From contig JAFDAW010000136.1 in the NCBI GenBank assembly GCA_019313605.1, positions 1 to 7,206 on the forward strand: a stretch of DNA of 7,206 bases, in the 5' to 3' direction. Origin of the DNA: Deltaproteobacteria bacterium (GTDB lineage Bacteria; Myxococcota_A; UBA9160; SMWR01). The notes beneath the pieces were generated by a model. That model was not told the DNA's origin and did no database searches. It saw only the letters and a list, made by a program, of their open reading frames with translations. Both the position numbers and the translations under genes were made by a program. This document shows positions 1 through 5,609 of the stretch, one piece after another; positions within the stretch are counted from its first letter, which is position 1; every line of letters begins with the position of its first letter.

Positions 1-59
1 TTGGCGACCAGCTGTTCGTTGTGGGTGTCTGCAGGTCGAATCGCCACCGCCTTACTCAC
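1..59 (-). CDS. N-terminus of a mercuric-reductase-like FAD-dependent oxidoreductase (partial, runs off left edge)
   Basis: Only the first 19 codons are in the window. Reading the minus strand from a GTG at 59..57 gives MSKAVAIRPADTHNEQLVA and then the edge. The start is supported by an AGGA Shine-Dalgarno (70..67) with a 7-nt spacer, and by its position 17 nt after the TVP38 stop. From family knowledge, bacterial mercuric-reductase-like pyridine nucleotide-disulfide oxidoreductases encoded beside TVP38/TMEM64 genes often begin with a segment of the type D-x-H-N-x-x-L-V, followed by a YNLVVIGAG-type FAD-binding stretch; the DTHNEQLV seen here matches that opening. The FAD site and the redox cysteine pair would lie outside the window, so the identification rests on eight residues plus context. 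It could instead be another short-leader protein. The junction with TVP38 predicts coupled translation. Confidence 0.55.
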   Translation of the reverse strand, partial: MSKAVAIRPADTHNEQLVA

Positions 60-61
60 TG

Positions 62-80
62 GTGAATCCTGCGGATTCAC
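62..80 (-). promoter_or_regulatory. Intergenic hairpin holding the TVP38 stop codon and the next gene's Shine-Dalgarno
   Basis: Read on the minus strand, GTGAATCC (80..73), loop GCA (72..70) and GGATTCAC (69..62) form a perfect 8-bp stem. The UGA stop of the TVP38 gene (79..77) lies in the 5' arm. The AGGA ribosome-binding site of the next gene (70..67) starts in the loop and continues into the 3' arm, 7 nt before its GTG start. In mRNA the hairpin would hide the ribosome-binding site until a ribosome ending TVP38 translation opens it, which fits translational coupling. It is not followed by a U-run, so an intrinsic terminator is unlikely. The fold is directly visible; the regulatory role is inferred. 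Confidence 0.5.
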
Positions 81-808
81 TTTGCGGCGCCGAGACCTGT
101 CGGTCTCGTCTGGCTGGTCGCCTCCGCCAGCACGCGCCGCGCGCTTCGCGTCACCACCATCGTGACCGCGAGCGTGGCCGCCAACCCCAGCGCGAGCAGG
201 CTGTAGTAGCCCCATCCCCTGGCGACTGCGGGGTTTCCCGCGAGGGTTGCGACGTCTCCCGCGAGTTTGCCGGAGTACACGTAGAGCAAGGTCCCGGGAA
301 GCATCCCAATGGAGGCGATTGCGTAGTCTGTGAACCGAACCCGCGTCAGACCGAGTGCGTAGTTGAGCAGATTGAACGGGACGGCTGGTGTGAGGCGCAA
401 CAGAAATACGATCTTGAGCCCCTCGGCTGCTACGGCTCGATCGATTGCCGAAAATTTGGGTTTGCCCTCGAGCTTTCTCTCGACCGCGGACCGCGCGAGA
501 TAGCGAGATACGAGAAAAGCGAGGCACGAGCCGACAGTGGCCGCGACGAAGACGTAGATCACACCGTCGACGATGCCGAAGATCGCACCCGCGCCCAGGG
601 TAAGCAGAGACGCCGGAACGAAAGCCACCACCGCAACCGCGTAGCCGAAGACGAAGACGGCGGGGCCCCAGAATCCGAGCCCGTCCACCCACTGGGCGAA
701 GGGTTGGATGTACCCGCCTGCGAGCCTGCCGAGTGCGATGAGTGCAACGAGCCCGATCGCGCCCGCGACGAGCTTCACCAGGGGGCTCTTCGACTCTGTT
801 GGATTCAC
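77..808 (-). CDS. TVP38/TMEM64 family integral membrane protein (DedA-like/SNARE-associated fold)
   Basis: This 243-aa multi-pass inner-membrane protein belongs to the TVP38/TMEM64 (VTT domain) family. Hydrophobic segments lie at about residues 12-30, 46-72, 82-103, 130-152, 160-180 and 200-220. Family hallmarks are visible: GAGAIFG (72-78) followed by a glycine-containing helix, then RLTPAVPFNLLNYALGLT (138-155) and GMLPGTLLY (168-176). The C-terminal tail (221-243) is polar. The start is GTG at 808..806, supported by GGAG at 820..817 with an 8-nt spacer. Family members are thought to act in lipid or small-solute transport across the bilayer, but the substrate is unknown. The gene lies 54 nt after the arsS-like gene and 17 nt before a probable FAD oxidoreductase. 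TVP38 genes paired with mercuric-reductase-like genes are a recurrent arrangement, so a transport or membrane-redox role linked to that enzyme is plausible but inferred. Confidence 0.88.
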   Translation of the reverse strand: MNPTESKSPLVKLVAGAIGLVALIALGRLAGGYIQPFAQWVDGLGFWGPAVFVFGYAVAVVAFVPASLLTLGAGAIFGIVDGVIYVFVAATVGSCLAFLVSRYLARSAVERKLEGKPKFSAIDRAVAAEGLKIVFLLRLTPAVPFNLLNYALGLTRVRFTDYAIASIGMLPGTLLYVYSGKLAGDVATLAGNPAVARGWGYYSLLALGLAATLAVTMVVTRSARRVLAEATSQTRPTGLGAAK

Positions 809-862
809 GGATCGGTCTCCGTTCGAGCAGCCCGATGCGTCGAGCGCGCCTCGGTTTCGGGG

Positions 863-1858
863 TTAGCGAAGGCTTCCACCGCAGCTCGATCCCGCACCCG
901 CCGTGCAGCCGAAACAATGCCTGCCCGTCGCGATGGAATCTCCCTCGAGTTCGGCGAGATCGGCGACTTCCCAGATCGTACGCGCTTTGCCGCCCAGCGG
1001 GAGATCGAGCATCTGGTTGAAGTCGCAGTCGTGGAGGCGTCCGTCGTAGCCGACGGAGACGAGGCTCCGACACATCAACTCGTAGACGGTTTCGGGGTTG
1101 AAGTGGGCGACCAGCAGCGCGCTGTAGGCCTCTGCTTTTCCCTCCCGCTCCAATTGGTGCGCGAATCGCCGGATCGGCATGTTGGCGATCGCCAGCAGGC
1201 GGTGAAATTCGATTCCGAAGCGCTCCCTCAATTCCCGTCGGTAGGTCGCCTCTAGTTCCGCCTGGGGTGGCGGAAGAGCCGCGCCGGGCGGGTTGTAGAC
1301 CAGATCGAGTGTCAAAGGCGACCCCGGCCGCCCGTAACCGAGGCGACCCAGCTTGTGCAGGGCCTCGATGCTCCGCTCGAAGACGCGACGGCCTCGCTGT
1401 TCGTCCACTGTTTCTTCGCGGGTACACGGAAGCGATGCGACGATCTTGACGCCGTGATCGGCCAGGAACCCAGCGGTGTCTTCCTGGCCCGGCTCGAGCA
1501 GGACCGTGAGGTTGCAGCGGTCGATCACCTGAAGGCCGAGTGCGTGCGCCCCGATGACGAGGTGGCGAAATTGTGGATTCATTTCGGGGGCGCCGCCCGT
1601 CAGGTCGACGGTTGTGACGCTGGGACTGCCGCGCAGCAGCGCCAAGACCCTGTCCGCAGTCTTCCGGTCCATCATTTCGCTGCGCTTCGGGCCCGCCTCC
1701 ACGTGGCAGTGGGTGCACGCGAGATCGCAGCGCCAGCCCACATTGATTTGCAGTGTCGAAGTTGGACGGCGGGTCAGCGGGGCAATTCCGCGGCGACCGA
1801 GCATCTCGCCGAATCCGCCCTGCTCGATCGAGCGTGCGGCAATGGGATCACTCGGCAT
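863..1858 (-). CDS. arsS: Arsenosugar biosynthesis radical SAM enzyme ArsS (radical SAM/Cys-rich, DUF3641 C-terminus)
   Basis: A 331-aa cytosolic iron-sulfur enzyme. The radical SAM motif C-X3-C-X2-C is at C44, C48 and C51 (CDLACTHC), followed by GGAPEMNP (88-95), the SAM-binding GG(E/A)P-type element. The C-terminal half shows the DUF3641 pattern: C263, YDGRLHDCDFNQML with C278 (271-284), and a final Cys-rich tail CFGCTAGAGSSCGG with C315, C318 and C326, probably ligands of an auxiliary cluster. Characterised ArsS enzymes transfer the 5'-deoxyadenosyl group of SAM to a methylated arsenical, the committed step to arsenosugars; that activity here is inferred by family. The start chosen is ATG 1858..1856, which overlaps the upstream DUF3047 gene by 11 nt. 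An in-frame ATG at 1903 would add 15 residues wholly inside that gene. The stop is TAA. The methyltransferase ArsM, which should supply the substrate, is not in this window. Confidence 0.87.
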   Translation of the reverse strand: MPSDPIAARSIEQGGFGEMLGRRGIAPLTRRPTSTLQINVGWRCDLACTHCHVEAGPKRSEMMDRKTADRVLALLRGSPSVTTVDLTGGAPEMNPQFRHLVIGAHALGLQVIDRCNLTVLLEPGQEDTAGFLADHGVKIVASLPCTREETVDEQRGRRVFERSIEALHKLGRLGYGRPGSPLTLDLVYNPPGAALPPPQAELEATYRRELRERFGIEFHRLLAIANMPIRRFAHQLEREGKAEAYSALLVAHFNPETVYELMCRSLVSVGYDGRLHDCDFNQMLDLPLGGKARTIWEVADLAELEGDSIATGRHCFGCTAGAGSSCGGSLR

Positions 1859-2591
1859 CTTGCTCGTCCATCTCGGGGAGGCCCAGAAATTTGAAATCTG
1901 CAAAGCGAGCCTCCGTGCGCTGACACGAATTGTCGGAGTCGCTCATGATCGCGAGCCCGAGCAATGGCGGGATCGGTGCGTCGAAGAGTTCGCGGTATCG
2001 AGCGGCCACGTCGACAGTTTCGGTTCGCCAGCCCGTGTTCGTCCCCTGCGCGAGAGCGATCATCTTCGCGTTCGGCTCGAACGGATTGTCCCACACCGTG
2101 CCCGTGGGAAGCCGGCTCGTCCAGACGAAGTTGAGGGCGCTGCCCGGGATGGCTTCGCCGTAGATGAGTTTTGCGAGGCGGTGACGCAGCTTCTTCAGCG
2201 TGGATGCGCGGTCTTTGTCGAGTTCGAACATCATGTAGACCCGCGCCGCGAAATCGTCTTCCGCTTTCGTTTGTTCTTCGAGCAGGTCGAGCCCCCGATC
2301 GACGCGCCAGCGCCAGCTCAGAAGCGGCGTCTGATCGATGTTGATCGCGTCAAGACGCAATACGAGGCCCGAAGCCCCGCAGTTACTTTCCGCCCTGGCG
2401 ACTTCCGCCCCCTCGAAGGATTCGAGGGTGTAGCGGGTCTGGGTCGCGATGCCGCGAAAGACGAGGGGCTGCCAGTCGCCCGAGCCGGGTGTCGCAAGCG
2501 AGATTTCGGCGGCGCCTGCGGTTTGCCGGGAAAGCGGTCCGGCCAGAGCCATCGCGGCGATCGCGAGCGCACAGACGATGCGGATGGCCAT
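1848..2591 (-). CDS. DUF3047 domain-containing exported protein
   Basis: A 247-aa protein. Residues 1-28 form a signal peptide: short basic start, hydrophobic core ALAIAAMALAGPL, and likely cleavage near AGA|AE. The mature part carries DUF3047 hallmarks: a beta-rich region with LSWRWRVD (91-98), a T-x-x-E-D-D-F-A-A-R-V-Y block (108-119), SRLPTGTVWDNPF (159-171) and a C-terminal MSDSDNS...A-x-F-x-D-F (216-233). The domain is widespread in proteobacteria and has no established biochemical function; the fold is probably a periplasmic beta-sandwich binding module, which is my guess. The gene starts 17 nt after the cyclophilin stop without a strong Shine-Dalgarno, and its end overlaps arsS by 11 nt, so it probably belongs to the same transcript. 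Whether it takes part in arsenic chemistry or only shares the operon cannot be told from sequence. Confidence 0.82.
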   Translation of the reverse strand: MAIRIVCALAIAAMALAGPLSRQTAGAAEISLATPGSGDWQPLVFRGIATQTRYTLESFEGAEVARAESNCGASGLVLRLDAINIDQTPLLSWRWRVDRGLDLLEEQTKAEDDFAARVYMMFELDKDRASTLKKLRHRLAKLIYGEAIPGSALNFVWTSRLPTGTVWDNPFEPNAKMIALAQGTNTGWRTETVDVAARYRELFDAPIPPLLGLAIMSDSDNSCQRTEARFADFKFLGLPEMDEQDAE

Positions 2592-2608
2592 CCGGCGCCC
2601 GCTTCAGC

Positions 2609-3367
2609 TCAGTCGACGCTGATCGTGGCGCTCTCGATCATGAGTTTCTCGCTCGTCTTGCCACTTCGACTGCCGAACTTTTCGAGCTCCTTGACGGTGT
2701 CCATACCCTCGACGACCCGGCCGAAGATCGTGTGCTTTCCGTCGAGATGAGGCGTCTTGACGAAGGTGAGGAAGAACTGGCTTCCATCGGTCCCCGGTCC
2801 CGCATTGGCCATACTGAGCATGCCCGCCTTGTTGTGTTTGACCGAGCGGTCGAACTCGCCGTCGTACTTGTAGCCGGGGCCGCCGCGCCCGGTGCCCGTC
2901 GGGTCACCGCCCTGGGCCATGAATCCCGTAATCACGCGGTGAAAGACCGTGTCGTCGTAGAACCCGAGACGCGTGAGGTAGATCGTGCTCGAGACGTGCA
3001 TTGGCGCGACATCGGGCATCAACTTGACCTTGATCTTTCCCTTGTTGGTTTCGATGTTCCAGTAGTACGCCTTGCCGGACGTGAACGCGACCTTCGGCGG
3101 CTTACTGAGGGTGGACTTCCAGGCCCGTCGGGCCTTGTCGACCTTTTCCTCTGCGATGAACGCATCGATGGCAGCGATTGCGGCGTCCTCAGCGTCGGCC
3201 TCGGCGTCTTGTGCGGCGTTGTCGGCCACGTCGTCGGCCGCGGCCGCTACTGCAGCGGTGCCCGCGTCCTCCGCGCTGGCAGCCAAAGGCGGAAGGCAGA
3301 GCGTCAGAGCGAGGCAGAGCGGCGCTCCGAAGTGTGAAAATTTCAGATCGTTTCGGATCGGGGCCAT
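2609..3367 (-). CDS. Exported cyclophilin-type peptidyl-prolyl cis-trans isomerase with Ala/Asp-rich linker
   Basis: A 252-aa protein in three parts. Residues 1-32 are a signal peptide (core PLCLALTLCLPPLA, cleavage near ASA|ED). Residues 33-80 are a low-complexity Ala/Asp/Glu-rich helical linker. Residues 98-252 are a cyclophilin domain. Catalytic-site motifs are intact: FHRVITGFMAQGGD (142-155, with F142, R144, F149, M150 and Q152), GTGRGGPGY (158-166), MANAGPGTDGSQFFLT (186-201) and TPHLDGKHTIFGRV (205-218). H207 stands where human cyclophilin A has W121, as in many bacterial cyclophilins. It would catalyse X-Pro isomerisation during folding of exported proteins in the periplasm. The start is supported by AAAGGAG at 3383..3377 with a 9-nt spacer, the best Shine-Dalgarno in the window. 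It appears to be the first gene of the unit running through DUF3047, arsS and TVP38. Confidence 0.93.
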   Translation of the reverse strand: MAPIRNDLKFSHFGAPLCLALTLCLPPLAASAEDAGTAAVAAAADDVADNAAQDAEADAEDAAIAAIDAFIAEEKVDKARRAWKSTLSKPPKVAFTSGKAYYWNIETNKGKIKVKLMPDVAPMHVSSTIYLTRLGFYDDTVFHRVITGFMAQGGDPTGTGRGGPGYKYDGEFDRSVKHNKAGMLSMANAGPGTDGSQFFLTFVKTPHLDGKHTIFGRVVEGMDTVKELEKFGSRSGKTSEKLMIESATISVD

Positions 3368-3407
3368 CGGCTTTTTCTCCTTTGATCACGGATGCGTGCG
3401 GGCAATC

Positions 3408-3436
3408 AGGCTAGCCGCTGCTCAATCGAGCGCCAA
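3408..3436 (-). promoter_or_regulatory. Candidate sigma70-type promoter ahead of the cyclophilin gene
   Basis: On the minus strand TTGGCG (3436..3431) and TAGCCT (3413..3408) are separated by exactly 17 nt, about 40 nt upstream of the cyclophilin ATG. The matches to TTGACA (4/6) and TATAAT (3/6) are modest for GC-rich DNA, so this is a position-based suggestion. It lies in the 100-nt gap between the unknown 158-aa gene and the cyclophilin gene, where a promoter for the downstream unit would be expected. A short inverted repeat, GCTC-GATT-GAGC, sits within the spacer. Confidence 0.25.
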
Positions 3437-3467
3437 GGGTCCGCCGCAGTGCAGCGAAATTTCGGCC

Positions 3468-3944
3468 TCAGCCGTCGAGCAGGGCCTCCAGGTCGGGCCA
3501 TTCGATCGCGCTCTGGGCCGCGAATGCGCTCAGCAGGAGCGAGCGGTCAGCGTCGTCGTCGGCTTTGCAGAAGGCGTCGCGCGCCTTCTTGAGTGCGGCC
3601 TTTTTCGGGGCGGCCGGCGAATCGGCCTCGAGGATCCCATCCTCGTGTTTGAGTCCGAGCAGATCGAGCCACTCGGTCAGCAGATCCTTGCGGCACTCGA
3701 GGAAGTAGATGGCCAGGATTTCTTCGGCGACGCCGTTGGCGGCGACGCGGGAGAGGGTGCGGCGCACGGCCGCCACCTGTTTCTCGAATGGCAGTTTCTG
3801 GATATAGACGGGGCGGGCGTTCATCGATGCGCTCGCTGCGAGCAGCGCCTGTTTGTACATCTGCGGAGAGTCTTTCGAGATTCCGCTCATGACGCTGACT
3901 GCGAGATCCGGGGACATCGCGGCAAAGACCTGGTAAGAACGCAT
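3468..3944 (-). CDS. Hypothetical 158-aa soluble, mostly helical protein
   Basis: I do not recognise a family. The protein starts MRSYQVFAAMSPDLA, has no signal peptide or membrane segment, and looks largely alpha-helical. A Lys/Ala-rich stretch (about 111-126, AAPKKAALKKARDAF) separates an N-terminal helical region (1-105) from a short acidic C-terminal helix pair ending EWPDLEALLDG. Cysteines are C84 and C126, with no CxxC. Start choice: the ATG at 3944 has GGGAG (3954..3950) 5 nt upstream. An ATG four codons earlier (3956) has poorer ribosome-binding context, and the longest open frame, to 4079, would run into ctaA. It lies 74 nt downstream of the ctaA stop on the same strand and may be co-transcribed. 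A TACAAA at 3975..3970 could be a -10 box for its own promoter, but no convincing -35 is seen. Coding potential is supported by the ribosome-binding site and protein-like composition. Confidence 0.68.
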   Translation of the reverse strand: MRSYQVFAAMSPDLAVSVMSGISKDSPQMYKQALLAASASMNARPVYIQKLPFEKQVAAVRRTLSRVAANGVAEEILAIYFLECRKDLLTEWLDLLGLKHEDGILEADSPAAPKKAALKKARDAFCKADDDADRSLLLSAFAAQSAIEWPDLEALLDG

Positions 3945-4017
3945 CTCAACTCCCATTTGGCTCGCGGCCTTTGTAGCATCCCGCTGGAACGCCCGACAGC
4001 CTGATTGGTGTTGCGCC

Positions 4018-4974
4018 TTACTGCGTCGACGAGAGAGAGCCGCGTTCGCAGGTCGACGACCACGCTTGTTGCAGCGCAAAGACCAGCGTCAGTACGAGCG
4101 CAGCCGCGAGCCCGGTGTGCAATCCGGTGAGTTCTGTCGGGATGCCGTTGATCACGCTCGCGACTCCGATGGACGCCTGCAGGAGACCGAGCGCAAACGC
4201 GAGTGCGGTCGCGCCGCGTAGGCGTCCGTCGCGCCGACAGCCGAACGCCGCTACGCCGAGGCAAACGACCAACGCATAGGCGGTGATGCGATGGAAGATG
4301 TGAATCCCGACGCCTCCTTCCCAGGCTGGGAACCAGACGCCGCCATTGCAGGCCGGCCACTCGGGGCAAGCCATGCCCGCGTATTGAGAAGACACGAGCC
4401 CGCCGAGCCCGAGCTGTATCAGCAACAGCCCAGCCGTGGCCGTGATCCAGAGCCGCTTTCGATGGGACACAGGTGGGCGTATGTCGCGATCGGCCTCGCA
4501 TGGGCGGAACGCCAGGGCGAGCAGGAAGGTCATGGAGGCAAACGAGTTGCCGGTGATCAGGTGCGCGGTGACGGTCCACGGTGCCAATTTGAGCCAGACC
4601 GTGAGCGCGCCAAGGGCGATCTGAACCGCGATCAATACCGCTGCGGCGGTCAGCAGGGCGGTCACGTAGCGGGACCGGGTGGAACTCCGCCAGGCCGACC
4701 AGCTGAGAAATGCGAAAATTGCGGTCACGCTGCCCGCGAGGACCCTGTGGGACCACTCAAATCCCACCTGGAGGTCGATTTCTGGGATCAGGTTGCCGAA
4801 ACAGAGCGGCCAATCGGGGCAGGCGAGCCCGGCGCCGTTCGCACGCACCAGGGCGCCCAGTACGATGAGACAAAACGTCAGAATTACGAGCACTTGGAAG
4901 CCGAGCGCCAGCCGCGGGTCGCTTTGCGGTCGATAACTCGCCTGGTCGTGCGGAGCCTGAGGGATCGGGTGCAT
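4018..4974 (-). CDS. ctaA: Heme A synthase (CtaA/COX15 family)
   Basis: A 318-aa inner-membrane enzyme that oxidises the C8 methyl of heme O to the formyl group of heme A for aa3-type cytochrome oxidases. It has about eight transmembrane helices arranged as two similar four-helix halves. Key residues are present: E73 and H76 in EWSHR (73-77), H138 in TAHLI, H225/H228 in IHIFHR (224-229), and H286 in GLHTG, matching the heme-ligand histidines and the catalytic Glu of the family. Each half has an outer-loop cysteine pair: CPDWPLC (C52/C58) and CPEWPAC (C203/C209). The start is ATG 4974, giving a short cytoplasmic tail of about 22 residues and a weak GAGAG Shine-Dalgarno. The frame stays open to 5181, but that extension would overlap the divergent plus-strand gene. 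No ctaB or cox genes are in the window. Confidence 0.93.
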   Translation of the reverse strand: MHPIPQAPHDQASYRPQSDPRLALGFQVLVILTFCLIVLGALVRANGAGLACPDWPLCFGNLIPEIDLQVGFEWSHRVLAGSVTAIFAFLSWSAWRSSTRSRYVTALLTAAAVLIAVQIALGALTVWLKLAPWTVTAHLITGNSFASMTFLLALAFRPCEADRDIRPPVSHRKRLWITATAGLLLIQLGLGGLVSSQYAGMACPEWPACNGGVWFPAWEGGVGIHIFHRITAYALVVCLGVAAFGCRRDGRLRGATALAFALGLLQASIGVASVINGIPTELTGLHTGLAAALVLTLVFALQQAWSSTCERGSLSSTQ

Positions 4975-4998
4975 GGCTTCTCTCGGTGCGGGGCGCCA

Positions 4999-5027
4999 AC
5001 CGTAGGCGATGGGCACCGGTCGAACAA
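4999..5027 (-). promoter_or_regulatory. Candidate promoter for ctaA in the divergent gap
   Basis: On the minus strand TTGTTC (5027..5022) and TACGGT (5004..4999) are spaced by 17 nt, ending 24 nt before the ctaA ATG. Each box matches the sigma70 consensus at only three positions, so support is mostly spacing and location. The whole gap between ctaA and the plus-strand gene (4975-5055) is about 80 nt and must hold the promoters in both directions unless the plus-strand promoter lies within ctaA. I see no good plus-strand promoter boxes. Confidence 0.2.
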
Positions 5028-5045
5028 CGCGCGCGATCGAAACCT

Positions 5046-5049
5046 GGAG
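5046..5049 (+). promoter_or_regulatory. Ribosome-binding site deciding a GTG start
   Basis: GGAG followed by a 6-nt spacer (CTTCAG) precedes GTG at 5056-5058. The three downstream in-frame ATGs (5089, 5092, 5098) lack a comparable upstream purine run. This favours GTG 5056 as the start of the GGDEF-like gene. Confidence 0.5.
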
Positions 5050-5055
5050 CTTCAG

Positions 5056-5511
5056 GTGCGATCGCGTTTCGTCGATATTCCGGGCATCATGATGGCAATG
5101 CCCCTCAACGAACCGCGAAACGATGACCCGCGAAAACTGCGGGCCCTGTTGGACAAGGTCGTGAACCTTGCCGACGACCATAGCCTCACATCGGTGGTGG
5201 TCGGAATGACGGGTTCCGAAAGCGACCTGATCTTTCCCGAGGTGGTCGACTTCGTCGGGAGCGCGCTTCGCATCGACGATGCCATTTTCCGGATGACTCG
5301 AGACCGAGCGGTTCTCTTCCTCGCAGACGCCGATCGCGAACGCGCCCAGGAGATCGTGGAGCGCGTCATGGAAGCCTTCGCCGAGCAGTTCGCGACTTCA
5401 GAAAGCCCCAAGATCGGGATCTCGTATTTCGAAGTTGCGCCCGGGAAGCAGGACTTGACGCTCAAGAACATTCTTCCGCTGCTGTTCGCCCGCAGCGAGG
5501 ATTGCCACTAA
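5056..5511 (+). CDS. Small stand-alone protein resembling a degenerate GGDEF domain
   Basis: A 151-aa soluble protein with no sensor, receiver or membrane segment. The region at about residues 42-145 follows the GGDEF (diguanylate cyclase) pattern: a beta strand SVVVGMTG (46-53); LRIDDAIFRMTRDRAVLFL (71-89), which lines up with the family's R-x-x-D-x-x-x-R-x-G-G-D-E-F-x-x-x-L; a helix ADRERAQEIVERVMEAF (92-108); KIGISYF (119-125) at the place of the family's S-I-G-I-A strand; and a final helix NILPLLF. The signature itself reads TRDRA instead of GGDEF, so cyclase activity is very unlikely; a nucleotide-binding or structural role is possible. The start is GTG 5056, with ATG 5089, 5092 or 5098 as alternatives that would remove 11-14 residues. 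It is divergent from ctaA and convergent with the epimerase-like gene, so it is probably monocistronic. The GGDEF relation is my pattern match and needs a profile search. Confidence 0.68.
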   Translation: MRSRFVDIPGIMMAMPLNEPRNDDPRKLRALLDKVVNLADDHSLTSVVVGMTGSESDLIFPEVVDFVGSALRIDDAIFRMTRDRAVLFLADADRERAQEIVERVMEAFAEQFATSESPKIGISYFEVAPGKQDLTLKNILPLLFARSEDCH

Positions 5512-5519
5512 GAATCCGA

Positions 5520-5537
5520 TCCGGGCGCCCGCCCGGA
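5520..5537. terminator. GC-rich hairpin between convergent genes, possible terminator
   Basis: TCCGGGC, loop GCCC, GCCCGGA forms a perfect 7-bp stem starting 9 nt after the TAA of the GGDEF-like gene. It is not followed directly by a T-run on either strand (the nearest is TTTT at 5577-5580 on the plus strand), so it is not a canonical intrinsic terminator. The location between tail-to-tail genes (5512-5609) suits a transcription end or 3'-end stabilising structure for both. Confidence 0.4.
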
Positions 5538-5609
5538 ATCCCCATACCCACTGCTCGAATTCCCAGATCGTCTTAGTTTTCCGCCGCTTTGCGTCGAAAC
5601 GGGCCGGTT

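Noticed and set aside
62..80. Hairpin read as an intrinsic terminator after TVP38
   Set aside because: No U-run follows on the minus strand, and a plausible Shine-Dalgarno and start codon lie within and just after the stem.
62..1255. 397-codon open frame on the plus strand opposite TVP38 and arsS
   Set aside because: It spans two well-supported minus-strand genes and their gap, is very rich in Arg/Glu/Asp/Gly with no domain pattern, and is what a high-GC antisense frame commonly produces.
863..1903. arsS starting at ATG 1903
   Set aside because: The extra 15 residues (MQISNFWASPRWTSK) are an out-of-frame reading of the DUF3047 gene's conserved 3' end. ATG 1858 gives a normal family length and a short overlap.
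1554..4004. Three long plus-strand frames (1554-2750, 2489-3337, 3072-4004)
   Set aside because: They are antisense to DUF3047, cyclophilin and the 158-aa gene. Composition is biased and no family motif is seen, while the minus strand gives clear proteins.
4291..5055. Upstream plus-strand extension of the GGDEF-like frame back to 4291
   Set aside because: This part is antisense to ctaA and low in hydrophobic residues. GTG 5056, with its GGAG site, is a sufficient start.
4018..5181. ctaA starting at 5181
   Set aside because: The 69 added residues are polar, not CtaA-like, and would overlap the divergent GGDEF-like gene. ATG 4974 leaves a typical short cytoplasmic N-terminus.
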